A DNA stretch of 34,117 bases from Nitrospirota bacterium. Lineage in GTDB: Bacteria > Nitrospirota > Thermodesulfovibrionia > Thermodesulfovibrionales > SM23-35. The notes under the pieces are model-generated. The model searched no databases and was not told the origin of the DNA. It was given only the letters and a program-made list of their open reading frames with translations. Position 1 is the first letter of the stretch, and each line of letters begins with the position of its first letter. The translations under genes were made by a program, and so were the position numbers. The stretch is taken from positions 1 through 34,117 of the forward strand of contig JACUUX010000002.1 of NCBI GenBank assembly GCA_014859105.1, in the 5' to 3' direction. This document shows positions 29,409-34,117 of the stretch, in pieces.

Positions 29409-32244
29409 TCTTTATTATTTCTTTGAGAATTTTTTCTTCACCGTTACTTCTTAAAGAACAGTCAGTTTTCAAACGGGTAAGGTTGGGATTGTAGTACGGA
29501 TCTCCCTCTGTAAGGTATTTATTGTAAACAGTGGATGATAATTTAAAATCACCATGCGGGATATCCTTCCCCCGTGTTTTTGCCTCATAATGATATAACT
29601 TTGCAAAAGGAGTGTAAATAATCCTGTATCCTTTTTCGATTAATCTGAGGCAGATTTCCACGTCGCTTCCGCAGAGTATAAACCTTTCGTCAAAACCGCC
29701 TGTCTCGTTAAATACTTCCTTTCTCATCATCATGCAGGCACCAGTTACCGCAAGATAATTGCGGACAAAATCTGCTGAACCGAAATATGTATAAGCATCT
29801 CCAGGAAGCCCGCTGAATACGTGTCCTGCAAAGCCTGTTAACCCGATAACTACACCGGCGTGCTGGATGGTATTGTCAGGATATAACAGCTTGCATCCTA
29901 CTGCACCTGTTTCTTTTCTAAGGGCATGTCCGAGCATCGATTCAATCCAGTCTACTGATATTACTTCTGTATCATTATTAAGAAATAACAGTACCTCTCC
30001 GTCAGAATGTTTTACAGCGTAGTTGTTCAGTTTTGAATAATTAAATGGTTCATTATATTCAAGTATTCTAACAGACGGCAGTTCCTTAAGTTCTTCAAGA
30101 TAGTCGAATAGCTGCTTTTCGGCACTGTTATTTGATACAAGAACAAGCTCATAGTTTTTATAAGAACTTTTATTAATTATGCTTTCAGTACATTTTTTAA
30201 GCAATCTGTATTTATCCTTAAAGGGGATGATTATTGATACACGTGGCAGTTCACTTAAGCGGTAATTTATCCTGTAATTTGTGATTCCCGCTCCTTTATC
30301 TATTTCTGCTTCAATGCCCTTTCCTGACAGATATTCCTCGAGGGCCTTTTTACCTGATTCGTGTGCATAATCCTTTATATATATGTTTTGCGCTGTGGAT
30401 TCAGAATGCATCCGCCAGTGATATAAAACCTTCGGTATGTGAAAAATTTTTGATGTCCCTGATACGCACCTTAGAACAAGGTCATAATCCTGAGCGCCGT
30501 CATATCCATCTCTAATTCCGCCAATTTTTTCCAGAAGGGTTTTCCTTATTGCCAGCAAGTGGCAGACGTAATTTACAGACGTAAGCAGGTCTGGTGACCA
30601 GTCCGGCTTGAAGAAGGGATGGCATCTTTTTCCGGAAGGATTGATTTTGTCTTCATCTGAATAAATTATATCTATTTCTCCGGAGTTATTCAAAACCCTT
30701 ACCACTTCATAAAGAGCAAACGGAGAAAGTTCATCATCATGGTCAAGGAAGGCAACAAATTCTCCTGTTGCTGTTTCTAATGCCCTGCCTGAATTCCCGG
30801 CTATATTGTAATTTTTATCAAGAAAAGTGACTTTTATTCTATTGTCTCTGTCTGAATACTCTGAAAGAACCTCCTTAACGTGAGGAATGTCAGAATTCCC
30901 GTCTGCAATACATAATTCCCAGTTATCATATGTTTGAGATAAAACCGAATTCAACATGGAAATAAGCATATTCCTGTCCGTGTTATAAACAGGGACAATG
31001 ATACTGATTTTTGGCCTGTCAGGAAATTGCAGGGATTCAGTTAGCTGGAGGTTTAAAGCCTCTGCGTCAGGCTCATTTTTAGAGAGCCATTTTAAATATT
31101 CGTTATCTGTGCGATGTGTGGAGGTTAAAATACCCCTGTACTTAAGAGGTGAGATGATTCCTTCGTAAATTCTTCTTCTTGATGAACCGGGCGGGGTTAT
31201 TTTATCCCTGATCCTCCTGAGTTTTGTTAATGCCCTCCAGCCGATTGTATTCATCATTAAGTGTATCTCTCTTTCCAGGAGAGCTACTTTTTCTTCTAAA
31301 TTTTTATTAATGGTTCCCTGGTATTCAAGTTTTTCTCTAAGCTCCTGTATCTTCTTATTGTGTTCTTGTATTCTGTCTTCATATTCCTGCATCCTGTCTT
31401 CTGACAGCTTAATATAATCTTTATATTCTTTTTCTATTTTTTTATAAATGTTAAGGGTATTCTGTAACTCGCCTTCGATGATATCCCGCTTTTTCTTGAG
31501 ATGTAAGACCACATCTGCATTAAACTTTTCTCTGTGTTTGTGGAAAATCCTGTGATAATATTTATGCCTTTCCGATTCACTCTGTGATATCTGATACATT
31601 CTGTCCCAGAAAATGTATTTGACCGTAACCTTTGGTATATGGAAAGGGGGATGTTTTTCGGCAACTCTTAATAAAAGGTCCCAGTCTTCGTAAAGTTCAA
31701 AACTCCTGTCAAAACCGCCGGCTTCAAGGAGAATTCTCTTTGTGAATAAGATAGTTGTGAGTGGTATATAGTTTTCAGTTATAAGGTCGATATACGAAAA
31801 ATCATAAGAACCGAATATTTCTGATTCATGTTCTTCCATCTGTCCTGTCTCAGCATTAAATCTTCTTCTGACCTTCAGGGCATCTGTATAAACAATTCCG
31901 TAATCACCCTGTATAGCTGCGGAAAAAAGTGTTGAAACATGTTCGGGATAATATTCGTCGTCGTCATCCAGAAAACAGATGTATTCACCGGACGCATTTT
32001 TTATTCCTGTATTAGCTGCAAAAGCCCTGCCGTGATTTGATTCAAGTCTCAGATAATTCAGAGGTATATCATCCAGTAAACCTTTGAGATCTTCTGTATC
32101 AATATCGCAACCGCCGTCATTAACGAGAATTACCTCAAGTGGCGTGTAAGTTTGTGCAGATATGCTTGTAAAAACCCTTTTTAAAAGATTGGGTCTGTCC
32201 TTTGTCCTGACGATTATGGAGATAAGCGGATTTTGCCTGTTCAT
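29389..32244 (-). CDS. Multidomain glycosyltransferase: three GT2 domains and a coiled coil
   Basis: 951 residues. GT2 domain 1 (about 7-240) has ISIIVRTKDRP, VNDGG (41-45) and FLDDDDEYY (91-99). Residues about 250-335 are a heptad-like coiled coil (for example DRMQEYEDRIQEHNKKIQEL), ending in the NTIGWRALTKLRRI linker common in such proteins. GT2 domain 2 (about 412-640) has ISIIVPVYNTD and DHDDEL (501-506). GT2 domain 3 (about 668-920) has VSIIIPFKDK, LNNDTE (755-760) and an acidic FILCGSDVEICLRL. It is probably a polymerase making a repeat unit with several linkages, acting with the WsaF-like enzyme. The gene begins directly at the stop of the long wzt, and overlaps the next gene by 20 bases. 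Confidence 0.9.
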   Translation of the reverse strand: MNRQNPLISIIVRTKDRPNLLKRVFTSISAQTYTPLEVILVNDGGCDIDTEDLKGLLDDIPLNYLRLESNHGRAFAANTGIKNASGEYICFLDDDDEYYPEHVSTLFSAAIQGDYGIVYTDALKVRRRFNAETGQMEEHESEIFGSYDFSYIDLITENYIPLTTILFTKRILLEAGGFDRSFELYEDWDLLLRVAEKHPPFHIPKVTVKYIFWDRMYQISQSESERHKYYHRIFHKHREKFNADVVLHLKKKRDIIEGELQNTLNIYKKIEKEYKDYIKLSEDRMQEYEDRIQEHNKKIQELREKLEYQGTINKNLEEKVALLEREIHLMMNTIGWRALTKLRRIRDKITPPGSSRRRIYEGIISPLKYRGILTSTHRTDNEYLKWLSKNEPDAEALNLQLTESLQFPDRPKISIIVPVYNTDRNMLISMLNSVLSQTYDNWELCIADGNSDIPHVKEVLSEYSDRDNRIKVTFLDKNYNIAGNSGRALETATGEFVAFLDHDDELSPFALYEVVRVLNNSGEIDIIYSDEDKINPSGKRCHPFFKPDWSPDLLTSVNYVCHLLAIRKTLLEKIGGIRDGYDGAQDYDLVLRCVSGTSKIFHIPKVLYHWRMHSESTAQNIYIKDYAHESGKKALEEYLSGKGIEAEIDKGAGITNYRINYRLSELPRVSIIIPFKDKYRLLKKCTESIINKSSYKNYELVLVSNNSAEKQLFDYLEELKELPSVRILEYNEPFNYSKLNNYAVKHSDGEVLLFLNNDTEVISVDWIESMLGHALRKETGAVGCKLLYPDNTIQHAGVVIGLTGFAGHVFSGLPGDAYTYFGSADFVRNYLAVTGACMMMRKEVFNETGGFDERFILCGSDVEICLRLIEKGYRIIYTPFAKLYHYEAKTRGKDIPHGDFKLSSTVYNKYLTEGDPYYNPNLTRLKTDCSLRSNGEEKILKEIIKNALGQS

Positions 32245-33849
32245 TCAGTTTGATATCTTTCGTGCAATTATCAATGCATGTGTATTTTTTAGAAGACCGT
32301 TTTTTATTAAAACCTGCTCGACCTGCATAATGGTATTTATCATTACAGAGTCTTTGCTGTCAGCGGGGTCAAATCTGTACAGAATTTTATTGAAAATAAG
32401 ATTATATAATGGACTTCCAAAATATTTTATTGTAACAATCTCAAAAAATTTTCTGATGAGAGGTATAACGTTTATGGAGTTAACCGCAGTTTTTTTGTTA
32501 TCCGAGAATGAGTCAGTTAGCGAAGAAGATTTTTCAACGGCATTATTTAAGGCGGTGCATATCGTATCTGCAATCCCGATCTCTTCAGCGGACCACTGAA
32601 AATTAACCGGCCCTATATATTCCAGTGCGACAACAAAACCTTCTTCCTTAAGTGAATGGTGTATTTTTTCAAGAAACAGCTCGAGTTTTTCAATACTGTT
32701 CAATGCATCGATGCATAAGAATAAATTATAATATTCCTTTTTGAGTTCATATGTTCCTGATATTATATCTTTTATTTTATCCTTATCATCGATCACATCA
32801 AAAGACTTGCAGATGCCGTATGAGATAAAATTATTTGATATTCCCTTCAATCTGTTGCATAAGCATAGCCCTTTTTCAAAAGAGGATATCTGATGCTGCT
32901 TTTTTAAAAAATCATAGAAGTGTACCGAAGGGTCTCCTGTAATATGTTCCTCGCATCGTTTTAAAATAACGGGGGAATCCCACCATGAGAGATGCTCCAC
33001 TTTATCGGGGAGACCTGTACTATCCTGAATATCCGTTGATTCATCAGGTGGTGATTGTTCTGATGTCACAGCCCGTGGTTGCTCTTTAATCAAAGGTATA
33101 TCTACCGGTTGTCCGAGATATTTTAAGTATAAGGTTATAACTTTTTCCGGTTCTCCGACTGCCATAATACTTCCGCTGTCTATCCATGCTGCCCTGTCAC
33201 ATAACTTTGCTATCATGCTCAAGTTATGACTAACTATTATGATTGTTGCCCCTGACTCTTTAAATTCTCTTATCCTTCTCAGACATTTCTCCTGAAAGCT
33301 CAAATCTCCGACTGCGAGTGCTTCATCTATAAGGAGGATATCGGGATCTATATGCACAGCTACAGAAAACCCGAGCCTCACATACATGCCCGAAGAATAA
33401 GTTCTTAATGGCTGATATATAAAGTCTCCGAGTTCGGAAAACTCTATTATCTCCTCCATCTTTTTCAACATATCATGCCTCGTATTACCCATTAGGATGC
33501 CATTGAGGATTATATTCTCAATCCCGGAGAGGTCGGGATGAAAACCTGCTCCGAGTTCGAGGAGAGACGAAATCCTGCCACTTGATTTTATCAAACCGCT
33601 ATTCTGTCTGATTACACCTGCTGATAGTTCAAGTATTGTGCTTTTACCTGAGCCGTTTCTGCCGACTATTCCGAAGGTTTCTCCTTTTTGAACTTCGAAT
33701 GTTATGCCTTTTAATGCTGTAAATTTATTTTTTTTAAAAGAAGCAATATTTTTAGGCAGGTTGAAAACAAATGACTTAAAACCAGCGGTGATATGCTGAT
33801 AGACAGGGTATTCTTTATATACATCTTCGAATCTCACAGCAAAGTCCAT
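32245..33849 (-). CDS. wzt: Wzt-type ABC ATPase fused to a degenerate methyltransferase-like domain
   Basis: 534 residues. Residues 1-245 are a polysaccharide-export ATPase: Walker A GRNGSGKST (63-71), LLELGAGFHPDLSG, signature YSSGM (151-155), Walker B ILLIDE (171-176) and VSHN. A low-complexity linker (about 250-284) leads to a domain opening LSWWDSPVILKRCEEHITGD, as in methyltransferases of O-antigen clusters, followed by FEKGLCLCNRLKGISNNFIS where motif I should read D/E-x-G-x-G; those glycines are gone, while LFLCIDALNSIEKLE, HHSLKEEGFVVAL resembles the later motifs. So the fold is kept but SAM binding is doubtful. Known Wzt extensions are carbohydrate-binding beta-sandwiches; this one is different. 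Its start follows the permease stop without a gap. Confidence 0.88.
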   Translation of the reverse strand: MDFAVRFEDVYKEYPVYQHITAGFKSFVFNLPKNIASFKKNKFTALKGITFEVQKGETFGIVGRNGSGKSTILELSAGVIRQNSGLIKSSGRISSLLELGAGFHPDLSGIENIILNGILMGNTRHDMLKKMEEIIEFSELGDFIYQPLRTYSSGMYVRLGFSVAVHIDPDILLIDEALAVGDLSFQEKCLRRIREFKESGATIIIVSHNLSMIAKLCDRAAWIDSGSIMAVGEPEKVITLYLKYLGQPVDIPLIKEQPRAVTSEQSPPDESTDIQDSTGLPDKVEHLSWWDSPVILKRCEEHITGDPSVHFYDFLKKQHQISSFEKGLCLCNRLKGISNNFISYGICKSFDVIDDKDKIKDIISGTYELKKEYYNLFLCIDALNSIEKLELFLEKIHHSLKEEGFVVALEYIGPVNFQWSAEEIGIADTICTALNNAVEKSSSLTDSFSDNKKTAVNSINVIPLIRKFFEIVTIKYFGSPLYNLIFNKILYRFDPADSKDSVMINTIMQVEQVLIKNGLLKNTHALIIARKISN

Positions 33850-34117
33850 TTACAGTACCTCGGCGAATTTCCAGTTCAGTTTCCTGAAGATAAAGTATCC
33901 TATAGCCGCAAGTATCGCAGAATATATAAAACAGGGTATTATGTCCGGAAAATTCAGCGTGCCATTCATGAAAAGATTTCTCCAGCTGATCATGAGGGTG
34001 GACAGGGGATTCAAAAGGATTAAATTTCTAAATTCATGCGGGATCATATCCTCTGAATAAATTATCGGCGTAAGGTAAAACATCAGTGTGGTGAATATAA
34101 AAACTATTCTTTCGATG
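33850..34117 (-). CDS. wzm: ABC-2 type polysaccharide export permease, C-terminal part
   Basis: The frame is open to the right edge of the window and continues beyond it, so only about the last 88 residues are seen. FTTLMFYLTPIIYSEDMIPH, NPLSTLMISWRNLFMNG and a final helix (FIYSAILAAIGYFIF) with a basic end (RKLNWKFAEVL) are typical for the end of Wzm/TagG permeases. An internal ATG at 34083 is not the true start. It abuts the long Wzt gene (stop 33850-33852, next start 33849), the standard permease/ATPase pairing of an ABC glycan exporter. Confidence 0.9.
   Translation of the reverse strand, partial: IERIVFIFTTLMFYLTPIIYSEDMIPHEFRNLILLNPLSTLMISWRNLFMNGTLNFPDIIPCFIYSAILAAIGYFIFRKLNWKFAEVL

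Noticed and set aside
1-34117. tRNA, rRNA, riboswitch or full insertion sequence
   Set aside because: No cloverleaf, rRNA-like stretch, known riboswitch core or transposase frame was recognised; only non-coding MITE-like units are present.

Overview
The window is a dense surface-polysaccharide region of what looks like a Gram-negative, slightly AT-rich, probably environmental bacterium. The Gram-negative call rests on two ABC-dependent glycan exporters of the Wzm/Wzt type, two polyprenyl-phosphate sugar synthases and many glycosyltransferases without wall-teichoic hallmarks. The many short palindromic intergenic repeats recall Nitrospirota, deltaproteobacterial-type and candidate-phylum genomes, but no taxonomic marker gene is present, so the placement is a guess.

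Layout. Positions 68-361 hold a GIY-YIG nuclease gene broken by one stop codon. Positions 601-12723 are mostly minus strand: a methyltransferase, a GT4 and a PaaK-like adenylating enzyme (601-3971); one opposed GT2 behind a 175-bp inverted-repeat element (4054-5301); and a six-gene run reading GT4, GT2, PaaK-like ligase, Glu/Leu-dehydrogenase-like enzyme, cytosolic NMT1-type binding protein and a second kind of adenylating enzyme (12723 down to 5292). A divergent promoter zone near 12.76-12.80 kb separates this from plus-strand Wzm, Wzt, a DPM-like GT2 with an apparent CTG start, and its DUF2304 partner (12795-15634). A minus-strand membrane TPR protein of the TMTC/PMT-like type follows (15637-17862).

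Positions 17.9-20.5 kb are a junk-rich island: MITE-like elements, palindromic repeats, a PIN-toxin tail, an AAA/DUF4143 ATPase and a frameshifted membrane-protein remnant. A GT-C-like membrane protein (20557-22479, plus) faces a second minus-strand block that runs from the right edge down to 22484. That block holds a partial Wzm, a Wzt fused to a degenerate methyltransferase-like domain, a 951-residue protein with three GT2 domains and a coiled coil, a WsaF-like GT4, a GT2, an intact mntA/hepT toxin-antitoxin pair, a decayed MNT/HEPN pair, a secreted beta-propeller protein, a methyltransferase and an ALG5-like GT2.

How it fits together (inference). The right block looks like one ABC-exported glycan: cytoplasmic polymerisation by the triple GT2 and WsaF-like enzymes, export by Wzm/Wzt, and tailoring by the secreted protein. 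The left block looks like a second ABC-exported glycan whose genes include three adenylating enzymes, an amino-acid-dehydrogenase-like enzyme and a binding-protein-fold protein, which suggests an acyl or aminoacyl decoration not described in standard O-antigen systems. Short palindromic repeats have entered several reading frames without breaking them, so parts of four proteins are repeat-encoded.
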